Below, piece after piece: positions 50,147-59,612 of a DNA stretch of 64,000 bases (within the stretch, counting starts at the first letter, position 1; the number at the start of each line of letters is the position of its first letter). The DNA lies in contig JAMLHB010000003.1 in assembly GCA_023957375.1 (NCBI GenBank), positions 193,830-257,829 of the forward strand. The letters run 5' to 3'. Under the pieces are notes generated by a model, which ran no database searches, had not been told where the DNA came from, and worked only from the letters and a program-made list of their open reading frames with translations. This DNA comes from Flavobacteriales bacterium. Its GTDB lineage: Bacteria; Bacteroidota; Bacteroidia; Flavobacteriales_F; PHOS-HE28. The translations under genes and the position numbers were made by a program.

Positions 50147-51826
50147 CTATCCGATCGCCCGCAGGTGAGTGAAGTACCCGCGCAGCACCTCCGGTGAAAG
50201 CGCCGCATCCGTGGTGATGTGCAGCACTGCAGGCTGCTCGTGGGGGGCGTACAGCTGTTTCAGCGCGGACTCCAACGAGGCGGCATCGTTGGCTTGGTAG
50301 CACGCCAGCCCATAGCTCTTCACCAACGCCGGGATGTCGCGGCCGTGCGGCGATTCGAACCAGGGCAGCAACGCCGGGTCCTTGTCCGGCCCGGGGATGA
50401 AGCGGAAGATGTTGCCCCCGCCGTTGTCGATCACGATCACCTTCAGCTGCGGCGAAAGGTGCTTGTTCCAGAATGCGTTACTGTCGTAGCAGAAGGCCAC
50501 ATCGCCGGTGATGAGGGTGGTGGTCCTTTGCGAGGCGAAGGCGGCGCCCACGGCGGTACTGGTGCAGCCATCGATGCCGCTGGTGCCCCGGTTGCCGAAG
50601 AAGCGCAGTCCGCGCGTGCGGTCGAAGAGCTGGGCGTATCGCGCGGCGGTGCTGTTGGCGAGGTGTACGTCGCTGCCTTTCGGGATATGGCCCAACAGTG
50701 CTTCGAACACAGTGAGGTCGCAGAAGGATGTTTCCTTCAGCAGGGCCTGGTGCCGTTCGCGCATGCGCTGGGCCACCATGCGCCACGCTTCGCCGTAGAG
50801 GCTTTCGTTGGGCTTCACCTGGTTTTCCAACTGGGCGAAGCAGATGTGGGGCGCCACCGCGATGTGGTGCGTGAGGCTTTGGAACGTGTCCATGGCGCCA
50901 CCGGCATCCACGTGCCAGTGCTGCGCAGGCCGCCATTGGCGCAGCAGTCCTTTGATGCGCTTGCTGACGATGGCGCCGCCGAAGGTGATGAGCACATCGG
51001 GCTTCAGGTCGGCCTCATTGCCTGCGTGGATGCCCTCGAGGGTACGGTCGATGCAGGTGATGAAGGCGGGATCGTCCAGGTTGGAGGTGGCCTCGGTGAG
51101 CACGGTGAACTGCGGCAGTGCGGCGAGCTTGCGGAGCTGTGCGCGCATGCCTTCGCTCCACAGGCCTTGGCCCGCAAGCACCATCACCTTCAAGGAAGAA
51201 GACAGCTGGTGCGCCCGCCAGCCGCGGTCGGGCAACAGGAAGGCTTCCACGGGTACGGGCGCCACGATGCGCGGATCACCGTTCACTTCGGTGGTGCCGT
51301 ACAGCGGTTCCTCGAAGGGCACGTTCACCTGCACGGGCCCGGCCACCGGGACCAGCGTGGCGTTGATGGCCTCGTTGACCAGGCGGTTGCAGTGCCAATT
51401 GGAAAATTCGTCGGCGGCGCGCGGCAGTTGTACGCTGGCGCGCAGGTGGGGTCGCAGCACATCGCGCTGGCGGATGGTCTGCCCTTCGCCCTGGTCGGTC
51501 CATTCCTGCGGGCGGTCGGCGCTGATCACCAGCAGGGGGATGCGCTGGTAGAATGCTTCGGCGATGGCCGGTGCGTAGTTGAGCAGGGCGCTGCCGCTGG
51601 TGCAGATGAGGGCCACGGGGGCGTGCAGCTGCTGCGCGATGCCGAGGGCGAAGAAGGCGGCGCTGCGCTCATCGATCACCTGCAAGCACCGGATCTCCGG
51701 CCTCGCCGTGAAGGCGATCACCAGCGGCGCATTTCGCGAGCCGGGGCTGATCACCGCATGGTGCACGCCCTTGGCGGCGCAGAGCGCGGCCAGCTCGGCG
51801 GCGGCAAAATGGTCCGAGGTGCGCAT
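50147..51826 (-). CDS. menD: SEPHCHC synthase
   Basis: 559 residues, a thiamine-diphosphate enzyme joining isochorismate and 2-oxoglutarate in menaquinone synthesis. Motifs: AVISPGSRNAPLVIAF near the start, IDERSAAFFALGIAQ with the catalytic Glu region, FGNRGTSGIDGCTSTAVGAA and TGDVAFCYDSNAFW for cofactor and Mg. It starts a few bases after the menF stop, so hotdog thioesterase, menF and menD form one operon. It is the last gene before the SprB-like protein. Confidence 0.95.
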   Translation of the reverse strand: MRTSDHFAAAELAALCAAKGVHHAVISPGSRNAPLVIAFTARPEIRCLQVIDERSAAFFALGIAQQLHAPVALICTSGSALLNYAPAIAEAFYQRIPLLVISADRPQEWTDQGEGQTIRQRDVLRPHLRASVQLPRAADEFSNWHCNRLVNEAINATLVPVAGPVQVNVPFEEPLYGTTEVNGDPRIVAPVPVEAFLLPDRGWRAHQLSSSLKVMVLAGQGLWSEGMRAQLRKLAALPQFTVLTEATSNLDDPAFITCIDRTLEGIHAGNEADLKPDVLITFGGAIVSKRIKGLLRQWRPAQHWHVDAGGAMDTFQSLTHHIAVAPHICFAQLENQVKPNESLYGEAWRMVAQRMRERHQALLKETSFCDLTVFEALLGHIPKGSDVHLANSTAARYAQLFDRTRGLRFFGNRGTSGIDGCTSTAVGAAFASQRTTTLITGDVAFCYDSNAFWNKHLSPQLKVIVIDNGGGNIFRFIPGPDKDPALLPWFESPHGRDIPALVKSYGLACYQANDAASLESALKQLYAPHEQPAVLHITTDAALSPEVLRGYFTHLRAIG

Positions 51827-51829
51827 GTG

Positions 51830-52939
51830 CTATGGGGCCACTGCGGGCGCTTGCAGCAGGTGCAGCCAGGTTTGGGCCTTGCGTTCGGTCTCCGCCCATT
51901 CCATTTCCGCATCGCTGCCGGCGGTGATGCCCGCACCGGTAAATAGCTGCGCCCGGCCATCGCCCGCGCGCAGGCAACGCAGGTTCACGAAAAGCTCGGT
52001 GGGGCCGTCGGCGTTCCACGGACCCCAGAAGCCGGTGTAGAGCGCGCGTTGGTGCCGTTCGTGCTTTTGGATGAACGTACGGGCCGCATCGGTCGGTGCG
52101 CCGCACACGGCCGGCGTGGGGTGCAGGGCCAGCACCAGTTCGCCGAGCAGGCAATCGCCGAGGTCGGCCTCGAGCACCGTGTGCAGGTGGGCCACGGGCC
52201 CGGCTTTCATCACTTCCGGCCCGCGCACGGTGATGTTGCGCAAGTCCATGCGGGCGAAGGTGGCGTGCACGTGGGTCATCACCTGTTCCTGCTCATCCAG
52301 TTCCTTCGGGCCCCAGCCGGAAAGGCGCTCCGGAACGGCATCAGCAGGGCGTGTGGCGGCTATGGCGTCCACGCGCACATGGTCCAGCTCCTCCTGCACC
52401 AAACGTTCCGGCGAGGCGCCGAGCCAAAGTCCGTGTTCCGGGGTGAAGACCATGGCCACGAAAGCTTGTTCATGGACCGCCGCAGCTTGGATGAACAGCA
52501 TAGGCAAGCGTTCGGTCTGCAAGGGTGCTTCCAACACGCGCGACAGCACCACCTTGTTGAGCTCCTTGGCCTGGCAGGCGCGCTTGGCGGCTTCCACGGC
52601 AGCGATGAAATCCGCCTTGGGCGTGGCCATGGGGCCTGCTATTGCCGCGTCGTGCGTACCCGCGCACTCACCCAACCGGGTGATGTCCGGGTCTATCTCG
52701 GCAAAGGTGAGTTCAATGTCAGCACGAATAAAAGGCACCGCACCGCCGGGGATGTCGAACGGGGCCACCAGGAAAACCTGGTTCAGGCCCAAGAGCATGG
52801 TGCCGTCCACGGTTTCGAGGCCAGGGTTTCGCTGTGCCCACAGTTGCACCGGTTTGCCGGGAATGCGGAATGCCGCGAAGGTGAGCTTCTTTTCAAGGCA
52901 CTTGGCCAACGCGTTGTGCAAGACACTTTCGCTGCTCAT
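51830..52939 (-). CDS. menF: Isochorismate synthase
   Basis: 369 residues from the ATG at 52939, which overlaps the thioesterase stop (ATGA). Converts chorismate to isochorismate, the entry to menaquinone. Chorismate-binding motifs: GASPERLVQEE, AATRPAD, LHPTPAVCGAPTD, YTGFWGPWNADG and the Mg-binding FTGAGITAGSDAEMEWAETE. It could be called entC on sequence alone, but the men context decides. Confidence 0.93.
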   Translation of the reverse strand: MSSESVLHNALAKCLEKKLTFAAFRIPGKPVQLWAQRNPGLETVDGTMLLGLNQVFLVAPFDIPGGAVPFIRADIELTFAEIDPDITRLGECAGTHDAAIAGPMATPKADFIAAVEAAKRACQAKELNKVVLSRVLEAPLQTERLPMLFIQAAAVHEQAFVAMVFTPEHGLWLGASPERLVQEELDHVRVDAIAATRPADAVPERLSGWGPKELDEQEQVMTHVHATFARMDLRNITVRGPEVMKAGPVAHLHTVLEADLGDCLLGELVLALHPTPAVCGAPTDAARTFIQKHERHQRALYTGFWGPWNADGPTELFVNLRCLRAGDGRAQLFTGAGITAGSDAEMEWAETERKAQTWLHLLQAPAVAP

Positions 52940-53352
52940 GGCTTGTTGATCACGAGGTTGGTGAGCCTGCACACGGCAACAAGCGCTCCTTCCTCATTGT
53001 GTACGCGGATGTCCCATACGTGCATGGTGCGGCCCTTGTGCAACACCGTTCCGGTGGCGGTCACGGTGCCGGAGCGGGCACCCTTAAGGTGGTTGGCGTT
53101 GATCTCCACGCCCACCACGGCATGCTTGTCGCGGTCGATGAGCAGGGCCGAGCCCACGCTGCCAAGCGTTTCAGCCAGGGCGGCGGTGGCGCCGCCGTGC
53201 AACAGGCCCATGGCCTGCTTGGTGCGGTGGTCCACTGGCATGGTGGCGGCGAAGGTGCCCGGTGCACTGGGGACGAAGGTGATCCCGAGGCCTTCCACCA
53301 TGGTGTTCTTGCGCCAGGCATTGGCCTGGGCCAGCTCTTCTTCGTTGAACAT
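52936..53352 (-). CDS. menI: Hotdog-fold thioesterase, probable DHNA-CoA hydrolase
   Basis: 138 residues from the ATG at 53352. A PaaI/MenI-type hotdog protein: KQAMGLLHGGATAALAETLG supplies the catalytic HGG and the acidic residue, followed by GVEINANHLKGARSG and GRTMHVWDI. MenI hydrolyses DHNA-CoA to DHNA. Its place directly before menF and menD, with a four-base overlap, supports that role, but the family also contains phenylacetyl-CoA thioesterases, so the symbol is tentative. Confidence 0.8.
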   Translation of the reverse strand: MFNEEELAQANAWRKNTMVEGLGITFVPSAPGTFAATMPVDHRTKQAMGLLHGGATAALAETLGSVGSALLIDRDKHAVVGVEINANHLKGARSGTVTATGTVLHKGRTMHVWDIRVHNEEGALVAVCRLTNLVINKP

Positions 53353-53362
53353 GGCGCGAAAG

Positions 53363-53370
53363 TAGCTTTG
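53363..53370 (+). promoter_or_regulatory. -7 element for the response regulator
   Basis: TAGCTTTG matches TAnnTTTG exactly, 27 bases before the ATG at 53398. Confidence 0.45.
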
Positions 53371-53397
53371 GCGCATGGCAGATGTTGAAAGGAACAG

Positions 53398-54108
53398 ATG
53401 ATGGGCATGGAGGAAAACCGAAGGAAGCGGCTGCTTTTGGTGGAGGACGAGGAATCGCTGCGCTCCACGCTGCGTTTGAACTTTGAGCTGGAGGGCTACG
53501 ACGTGACCACGGCGGTGCGTGGGAGTGAAGCGCTGGAGCGCCTGCGCGGGGCACGGTTTGACGGTGTTGTGCTGGACGTGATGTTGCCCGATGTGGACGG
53601 CTTCACCATTTGTGAAACCATCCGCTTGGAGGGCGACCGTACACCGGTGCTGTTCCTCACCGCGCGCACCAATCCGGCCGATCGGGTGAGGGGGCTGCGG
53701 GCCGGAGACGATTTTTTGGCCAAGCCATTCGACCTGCAAGAACTGCTGCTGCGCGTGGAAAAGTTGATGGGCAGGTCGGAGGCCGGCTCCAACGCCACTG
53801 CACCGGCCCAGTGCCAATTCGGCACGAACACGGTAGATTTCGAAACCTACGAGATCGTCGGGCAACACGGCTTGAAAAAGCGGTTGACCCAGCGCGAAAT
53901 GCTGTTGCTGCGTTTGCTGACGGAACGCGCCGGGGAGGTGGTGTCCCGGGAGGAGATCTTGCAGAAAGTGTGGGGGTATGACGTGTTCCCCACCACCCGG
54001 ACCATCGATAATTTCATCGTGGCCTTCCGGAAGTATTTTGAAGTTAACCCTCACAAGCCCAAGCACTTCATATCAGTCCGGGGGGTGGGTTATACGTTCA
54101 ACGCCTGA
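53398..54108 (+). CDS. OmpR-family response regulator
   Basis: 236 residues. Receiver domain: acidic pocket LLLVEDEES, phospho-accepting Asp in VVLDVMLPD, Thr in FLTART, Lys in AKPFD. The C-terminal winged helix (about 135-236) has KRLTQREMLLLRLL, SREEILQKVWG and TRTIDNFIVAFRKYFE, so it binds DNA directly. ATGs at 53398, 53401 and 53407 are all possible. No kinase lies nearby; the one at 21113 is a candidate partner. Divergent from the menaquinone operon. Confidence 0.93.
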   Translation: MMGMEENRRKRLLLVEDEESLRSTLRLNFELEGYDVTTAVRGSEALERLRGARFDGVVLDVMLPDVDGFTICETIRLEGDRTPVLFLTARTNPADRVRGLRAGDDFLAKPFDLQELLLRVEKLMGRSEAGSNATAPAQCQFGTNTVDFETYEIVGQHGLKKRLTQREMLLLRLLTERAGEVVSREEILQKVWGYDVFPTTRTIDNFIVAFRKYFEVNPHKPKHFISVRGVGYTFNA

Positions 54109-54109
54109 T

Positions 54110-54250
54110 TTTTTTCGCGCCGGGAGGCAACCCTTGGTCTCCTTCCGCGTCTTGGTATCAGATCAGAGGTTCTTCCTACGATCTGGTTCCTAATCCTTGC
54201 AGGTTTACCGCACAGGGGTCCACGTTGGATCCCTGTTCGGTTTTTAGGGC
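54110..54250 (+). ncRNA. Possible small RNA or structured 3' region
   Basis: No coding sequence. After the response-regulator stop come seven T, then a region with a clear stem (CAGATC 54159-54164 with GATCTG 54180-54185, plus inner AGG/CCT around TTCTT) and a terminator at 54213-54245. It resembles a short structured transcript more than plain spacer, but matches no RNA family that I recognise; it could simply be the 3' UTR of the regulator. Confidence 0.3.
54213..54245 (+). terminator. Rho-independent terminator
   Basis: CAGGGGTCC (54213-54221) pairs with GGATCCCTG (54227-54235), with one G-T opposition in the middle, then TTCGG and five T. Confidence 0.6.
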
Positions 54251-54346
54251 CAGCCGCCGACTTGGTCGGGTGTTGCTTAACGGGTGTGCTGCGCTGCAAG
54301 CACGGACGGGTGAAGCTGCGGCCGTACCGGCACGGCACGCGGACGT

Positions 54347-57097
54347 TCAGAGCTTCAGACAGAATGGACAATACTTGCTCTCCGGATCGTGGGTGAACGG
54401 CTCTTCCGGGTCCATCATGCGTTGAACGACCTGGGAGAACAACTCCTCAATTGTGGGCAGTTGGGTCCGGGTGATCAGATCCTGCCCGCCCACGCTCAGC
54501 AGCTCGGGTTCGCTGCTGGCCGCCCGTTGTAGGGGCAACAGGCCGGCCTGTATGGTCTCCACCTCCGGGTGCGCCCCGAGGTACAGTACGGCATACATCA
54601 GCAATTGCACGGCGTAGCGCTTGTCGGCGGAAAATTCTTCGAGGGCCAGCTTCCCGACCTTCAGACCGTTCTCCTTCACCTTTCCCGACTTGAGGTCGAG
54701 CACACGCACCGTGCCATTGCAGCGGTCCACGCGGTCCAAGCGTCCTTTCAGGTTCACCGGTGAACCGATCCGTGCAGCAGCTTCCGGCAAGCCTTGCACC
54801 AGGCTTTCCTCCTGGGCTTCCACTGTGATCACGGCCCCGTCCCGCAGGCTTTCCGCCTCACCGCGCAAAAAACGCTGTGCCGCCCTAACCGCCATGTGCA
54901 GCTGCAGCAGGGGCTGGCCCTGTGCCAGTTGCCCGCCGTCCATCTGCTTGGCCAACTCCCCCTTCACCAACTCTTCCATGGCCGATGCACCGGTCTCCAG
55001 TTCCTCCGGTTTCAGCGGCTTTCCAACCAACGGGGCGTAAACGGCCTCCACGGCGTTGTGCAGTGCCTCGCCCAGCACGTTCGGGGCAATGCGGCCGTCC
55101 ACCGCCCCACTTTCATGCAGACCCAGCACGTGTTTGAAATAGAAATCCAACGGGCACCTGAGCCAATCCCCCACGGCGGAAGGTGACAATCCCTTATCCA
55201 GCCGCTTGCGCAAGGCCTCCAGCACCGCCTCATCCTTGTGCACCACCACTCCCGCCGTTGCCATGCGCGGCATGGGCAGCCGCAGGTCCTTCAGCTGGAT
55301 GGGCATGGTATCCTTCAGTTCGTGTTCCAGCTGCAGGATGAAGCGGCTGGGGCCTGTGGGCTCGCCTCCTTCGGGCCACACCAGCAGGGCCTTGTCGCAG
55401 CGCTGTACCAGGCGCATGAAGTTGTACGCCTGCACCGCATCCCCGTCCTCGCGCAGCGGCATGCCGTGGGCCCGGCGCAGCTCGAATGGGATGAAGGTGT
55501 GCCCCGCTGCGGTGGACGGCAGTGTTCCCTCCTCGGCCCCGAGCACGATCACCTGCCGGTGGTCCAATGCGCGCGCCTCCAGCATGCCCATCACCTGGAC
55601 CCCCGCCAAGGGCTCGCCGTAGAAGCCGACCCGTGCCGCTTGGAGCAGGCGGCGGAACAGGGCTGCGTACGCCTTGATGTCCAATTCATGTTGGTACCTC
55701 TCCAGCAGCAGGTGGATCCGGCGCAGCACAAGGGATGCCTGAAAGAGCTGCTCGGTGGCAAAAGCATCGTGGGCCATGGCCTGCCGCGCCCACGCCAGCG
55801 CGGCCATGGTGACCGCCGGCATTTGGGCGCGCACATCCGTTACGGCGGTGAACACGGCCGCTGCGCCGGGCGGCAGGCCGGAAGCCTCCGCTGCTTTCAG
55901 CAGGAATTCCGCACCGCACCACATGCGATTGGTCCCGCGCACGGTTTGCAGCACCGTGTCCACGGCCGCCGCCGTGGAGGGGCCGCGCAACAGCGGGTGG
56001 CCCAGGAAGCGCTCCAGGTCCGCATGCAGAAAGCCCGTGCCCTGTTTGTGCCCGGCATGCAGGCGGTGCAGGGCATCCACCAGGGCGCCCACCGCCAGGG
56101 CGGCCACCGGCAGGCCCATGGTGATGTTCAACGGGCCCATGTCCGGCGGCAGTGCCTCCAGCAGGGGTTGCAGCAGCGTTTCATCGGCCAGTACCACGGC
56201 GGTGTGCGGGCGCTCATGGGCATCCATCCGCTGCAACGCCTGCGCCGCTGCCCACGCCTGGGCCACGGCATTGGGCGCCCGCAGCCCGTCCAATTGGCGC
56301 CCCCCCTCCCGGAAGCGGCGCGCCAGAGGCACCACGCCGTTGCCGAAGCGGCCCATGGCCTTGCGCAGGTAGTGGCCCGCCTCTTGCGCGGGGTCGTCCA
56401 CATAGTAGTGGTCGGCATCCCAGGCAAATTGCGCCATGCCTTCTTGATGGAAGTGCTGCAACACCGCTTCCTGCGCGGGGGTTAGGGCGTTCAGGCCCGC
56501 GAACCACACCTTGTGCCAAGCAGTGGCATTGGCGGCTATGCGGCCCACGGCCGTGCGCTCGATCAAGCCGGTGGTGCCGGCGCCCATTTCGGCCAACCTC
56601 CCGTTCAGGGCCAGGTGGAGCTTGCCCACCATGGCCCAGAAGCGCACCATGCGCTGCTGGCCCTTGCTGAGCGGCTCGGTATTGAAGGTCCATTCGAGCT
56701 CCTCCCAGTGGCGCAGGTCCCGGTAGTAACTGTCCAGCGGCACCAAGTGGGCATCGGCCTCGCTGATGTCCGCGAGCGTGGTGGAAGCCCATTGCAGGTA
56801 GTCGCCCAGCGCTTGAGGGTGTCCGCCCGCCACCTTCCGGTAGGCTTCGTAGCCCTCCAGAAGCAGCTCCTCGGTGGCCAACGGGCGCAGGCCCGAAAGC
56901 TCTTCCATGAAGCTGGACAAGGTGAACACCTGCGGGCTCCACAAGGGCTTCCCCGCCTCCTCCGCGATCCACTTGCGCAGGTATAGCCCGGCACGTTGGC
57001 TGGGCAGCACCACGGCCACGTCGCGAAGATCCACGCCGTGCCCGGACAGCAAGGCCAGCGCCACTTGGCGAAGGAAGGGAAGCTTTTCCGTGCTCAT
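54347..57097 (-). CDS. AddB/RecB-like PD-(D/E)XK nuclease protein
   Basis: About 916 residues from the ATG at 57097 (MSTEKLPFLRQV). The N-terminal part resembles an inactivated helicase as in AddB (VAVVLPSQRAGLYLRKWI, SSFMEELSGL). The C-terminal nuclease starts near LSPSAVGDWLRCPLDFYFKH, continues GRLDRVDRCNG and VRVLDLKSGKV (the D and E/D-x-K motif) and ends SKYCPFCLKL, with Cys residues placed as in iron-sulfur AddB nucleases. The family repairs double-strand breaks with a UvrD-like partner (AddA), which is not in the window. Confidence 0.8.
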   Translation of the reverse strand: MSTEKLPFLRQVALALLSGHGVDLRDVAVVLPSQRAGLYLRKWIAEEAGKPLWSPQVFTLSSFMEELSGLRPLATEELLLEGYEAYRKVAGGHPQALGDYLQWASTTLADISEADAHLVPLDSYYRDLRHWEELEWTFNTEPLSKGQQRMVRFWAMVGKLHLALNGRLAEMGAGTTGLIERTAVGRIAANATAWHKVWFAGLNALTPAQEAVLQHFHQEGMAQFAWDADHYYVDDPAQEAGHYLRKAMGRFGNGVVPLARRFREGGRQLDGLRAPNAVAQAWAAAQALQRMDAHERPHTAVVLADETLLQPLLEALPPDMGPLNITMGLPVAALAVGALVDALHRLHAGHKQGTGFLHADLERFLGHPLLRGPSTAAAVDTVLQTVRGTNRMWCGAEFLLKAAEASGLPPGAAAVFTAVTDVRAQMPAVTMAALAWARQAMAHDAFATEQLFQASLVLRRIHLLLERYQHELDIKAYAALFRRLLQAARVGFYGEPLAGVQVMGMLEARALDHRQVIVLGAEEGTLPSTAAGHTFIPFELRRAHGMPLREDGDAVQAYNFMRLVQRCDKALLVWPEGGEPTGPSRFILQLEHELKDTMPIQLKDLRLPMPRMATAGVVVHKDEAVLEALRKRLDKGLSPSAVGDWLRCPLDFYFKHVLGLHESGAVDGRIAPNVLGEALHNAVEAVYAPLVGKPLKPEELETGASAMEELVKGELAKQMDGGQLAQGQPLLQLHMAVRAAQRFLRGEAESLRDGAVITVEAQEESLVQGLPEAAARIGSPVNLKGRLDRVDRCNGTVRVLDLKSGKVKENGLKVGKLALEEFSADKRYAVQLLMYAVLYLGAHPEVETIQAGLLPLQRAASSEPELLSVGGQDLITRTQLPTIEELFSQVVQRMMDPEEPFTHDPESKYCPFCLKL

Positions 57098-57135
57098 GTT
57101 CGGGGCTTGGCGAACTTTGCGCAAAGTAGCAGTGG

Positions 57136-57378
57136 ATGGAGCATCCCCGTTTTCCGCTTTACCGGCGATCATCGAATGGGCTGAACTGGTACCGGATCGG
57201 ATCTGAAAGCGAACTGACGGAGGTGCAGCAGGTGGGCAGCCGCCGGGTGGTGCACCACCTTACGGCCCATGCCTATCCCGAGCGCCTGCGCATCCGGAGC
57301 CTGATCGACATGGAGGACGGCCACGTGGAGGAATGCTCCCCGGAGGAAGTGGAGGAGCTGCTGGCCAAGGTCCGTTGA
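57136..57378 (+). CDS. Small hypothetical protein
   Basis: 80 residues, MEHPRFPLYRR to EELLAKVR. Regular codon use, no membrane segment or signal; a basic N-terminal half and an acidic end (DMEDGHVEECSPEEVEELL). The short conserved-looking body (YRIGSESELTEVQQVGSR) suggests a real small cytosolic protein, but no family is recognised. It is divergent from the nuclease gene, 38 bases apart, and lies 96 bases before the PKD protein. Confidence 0.55.
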   Translation: MEHPRFPLYRRSSNGLNWYRIGSESELTEVQQVGSRRVVHHLTAHAYPERLRIRSLIDMEDGHVEECSPEEVEELLAKVR

Positions 57379-57474
57379 CCGCCAGGGCTTTGAACCGTGC
57401 CTTTTCGCGCCATGGCCTGCCTCAAGGCACAGGCAGGACAACCAAAGCCCTAACTTGGCAGTCACTTTCGGTGA

Positions 57475-59604
57475 ATGCGTTCCGCTTGGCTGTCCATATT
57501 GTTCCTGTGCTGCACCATGCCCTGTTGGGCCACCCACATCCTGGGCGGCGAGATGTACTACACGTACTTGGGCAACGACAATTACCAAGTGACCCTGCGC
57601 CTCTATCGCGATTGCGGGCCGGACAATACCAACAACGCCAGCTTGGACCTTACGGCGGCCATCGGCATTTTCAATAGCGCCGGGGTGTTGATCAACACCG
57701 TTTCCTTCATCCTGCCCAGCGAAACCACCATGCCCGTGGTGGTGGACAACCCCTGCCTCACAGCCCCCCCCAGCATCTGCACGCGCCAAGGGATCTACAC
57801 CGGCACGATCCACCTGCCATCCGGCACCGGAGGCTACACGCTGGCCTACCAGCGCTGCTGCCGCTCACCCGCCTTGGTAAACCTGCTGAACAACCCCAGT
57901 CAACAAGGGATGACCTGCACGGTGCAGATCCCCGATATCAGCATCTCAGGGCCCAACAGCACACCGGTGTTCGATGATGACCCGCCCATGGTCCTATGCC
58001 TGAACCAGACTATGGCGCTGGAGCAATTGGCCACGGACCCCGACGGCGACTCGCTGGCCTATGCGCTTTGCGCTCCGTTGCAAGGAGGTGACAACCTGTT
58101 CAACATCATGCCCAACCCCCCGGCGGCCCCACCGTACATGCCCGTGGTTTGGGCGCCGGGCTTCTCCGAGCTGAACCAACTGAGCAGCAGCCCGCCCATG
58201 GCCTTCGGCAGCAGCAACGGCCTGCTAACCCTGCACCCCACCAGCATCGGCAATTTCGCGGTAAGCATTTGCGTGAAGGAGTATCGCAATGGCGTCTTGA
58301 TCAGCACCGTGATCCGCGATTTCCGCTTCTTGGTGGTGGCCTGCGCCCAAGCCATCACCTCCGCCTTTGCCGAGCAGGACGATTTCTGCAACGGCCTGCA
58401 TGCACAGCTGCAAAACCAAAGTACGGGGGCGGATTTCTATCATTGGGACTTCGGCGTGCCCGGCATGGCCGCGGACACCTCCAATGAGGTGAACCCGGCC
58501 TTCACGTTTCCAGCCGACGGCAGCTATTCGATCAGCTTGGTCGCCAATCCCGGTTGGCCTTGCGCAGACACATCAACCCATGTGTGGACCGTGAACGAAC
58601 CCCTGCAGGTGAGCTTTGCCGCACCCCCCGTCCTGTGCACGGACCAACTGCCCACCACCCTCACCGCCACAGGCAACTTCGGTCCGGCAGCCAACCTGCA
58701 TTGGGATGTCGGCGCCGGGGTGGCGCCCGATGTGCAAAGTCCCAGCATCACCGTGGGATGGTCCACCTTGGGCAGCCATGCCGTTACCATTGCCGCCGAG
58801 GAGAACGGATGTATTGCGGCGTTCACCGACACCGTGCTCATTTTCCCCTTGCCCAGCGCCTTGTTCACCATGGATACCAGCGGTTGCAGGCCGTTCAGCC
58901 CGGCCTTCAACAACCTGTCCGCCGCGTGGACACCGATGCAGTTCCTCTGGCAGTTTGGTGACGGAGGAACCGCTTCGGACAGCATTCCGCAGCATGCCTA
59001 CACCGACCCCGGCGTGTACGACGTTTCACTCACGGTCTCCACGGATGCGGGCTGCATCGCCTCCGATACGCTCACCCTGCCAGGCGCAGTGACGGCATGG
59101 CCCTTGCCCACGGCCATGGCCACGGCCGTGCCACCGGTCACCTCCGTGCTCGTTCCCGACGTGGCCATCGAGAGCCGGTCCACCGATGCGGAACACGTGG
59201 ATTTCCTGGTGGAAGGCACCCATTACGACACCTCTTCCTTTGTATACACCTTCAGCGACGCGGGCTGGTATACCGTGCTCCTTACCGTCACCAGTGGCCT
59301 GGGGTGCACGGACACCACCAGTGTGCGCGTCTTCATCGGCGATCACCTGTTCTTTGCGCCCACCGCGTTCAGCCCCGATGGCGACGACCTCAACGAGGTA
59401 TGGAAGCCCAGCGTGAAAGGCGCCCGTGAATACCGCCTGGACATCTTCGACCGATGGGGACGCACGGTGTTCAGCACCACCGATCCCGCACAAGGCTGGA
59501 ACGGCAAGGACGCCGTCCCGGGAGTATATGCCTACAAGGCTTGGCTCACCGAATACGGGCCGTTGGAAAAGGAATACAACGGCAGTTTCGTGTTGATCAA
59601 GTAA
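57475..59604 (+). CDS. PKD-domain protein with gliding-type T9SS C-terminus
   Basis: 709 residues. Signal peptide MRSAWLSILFLCCTMPCWAT, then THILGGEMYYTYLGND, a start seen in many Bacteroidota surface proteins. The middle contains PKD-like units (about 300-580; FYHWDFGVPGM, FLWQFGDGGTASD with YTDPGVYDVSLTV). The last ~85 residues (FFAPTAFSPDGDDLNEVWKP, IFDRWGRTVF) are the CHU_C/type B sorting domain. TAACTTGG at 57451-57458 may be its -7 element. Convergent with the multicopper oxidase, 8 bases apart. Likely adhesive or structural (inference). Confidence 0.87.
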   Translation: MRSAWLSILFLCCTMPCWATHILGGEMYYTYLGNDNYQVTLRLYRDCGPDNTNNASLDLTAAIGIFNSAGVLINTVSFILPSETTMPVVVDNPCLTAPPSICTRQGIYTGTIHLPSGTGGYTLAYQRCCRSPALVNLLNNPSQQGMTCTVQIPDISISGPNSTPVFDDDPPMVLCLNQTMALEQLATDPDGDSLAYALCAPLQGGDNLFNIMPNPPAAPPYMPVVWAPGFSELNQLSSSPPMAFGSSNGLLTLHPTSIGNFAVSICVKEYRNGVLISTVIRDFRFLVVACAQAITSAFAEQDDFCNGLHAQLQNQSTGADFYHWDFGVPGMAADTSNEVNPAFTFPADGSYSISLVANPGWPCADTSTHVWTVNEPLQVSFAAPPVLCTDQLPTTLTATGNFGPAANLHWDVGAGVAPDVQSPSITVGWSTLGSHAVTIAAEENGCIAAFTDTVLIFPLPSALFTMDTSGCRPFSPAFNNLSAAWTPMQFLWQFGDGGTASDSIPQHAYTDPGVYDVSLTVSTDAGCIASDTLTLPGAVTAWPLPTAMATAVPPVTSVLVPDVAIESRSTDAEHVDFLVEGTHYDTSSFVYTFSDAGWYTVLLTVTSGLGCTDTTSVRVFIGDHLFFAPTAFSPDGDDLNEVWKPSVKGAREYRLDIFDRWGRTVFSTTDPAQGWNGKDAVPGVYAYKAWLTEYGPLEKEYNGSFVLIK

Positions 59605-59612
59605 AACCGCCC

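Noticed and set aside
50219-51946. 575-codon plus-strand frame opposite menD
   Set aside because: Antisense to a complete MenD with all cofactor motifs.
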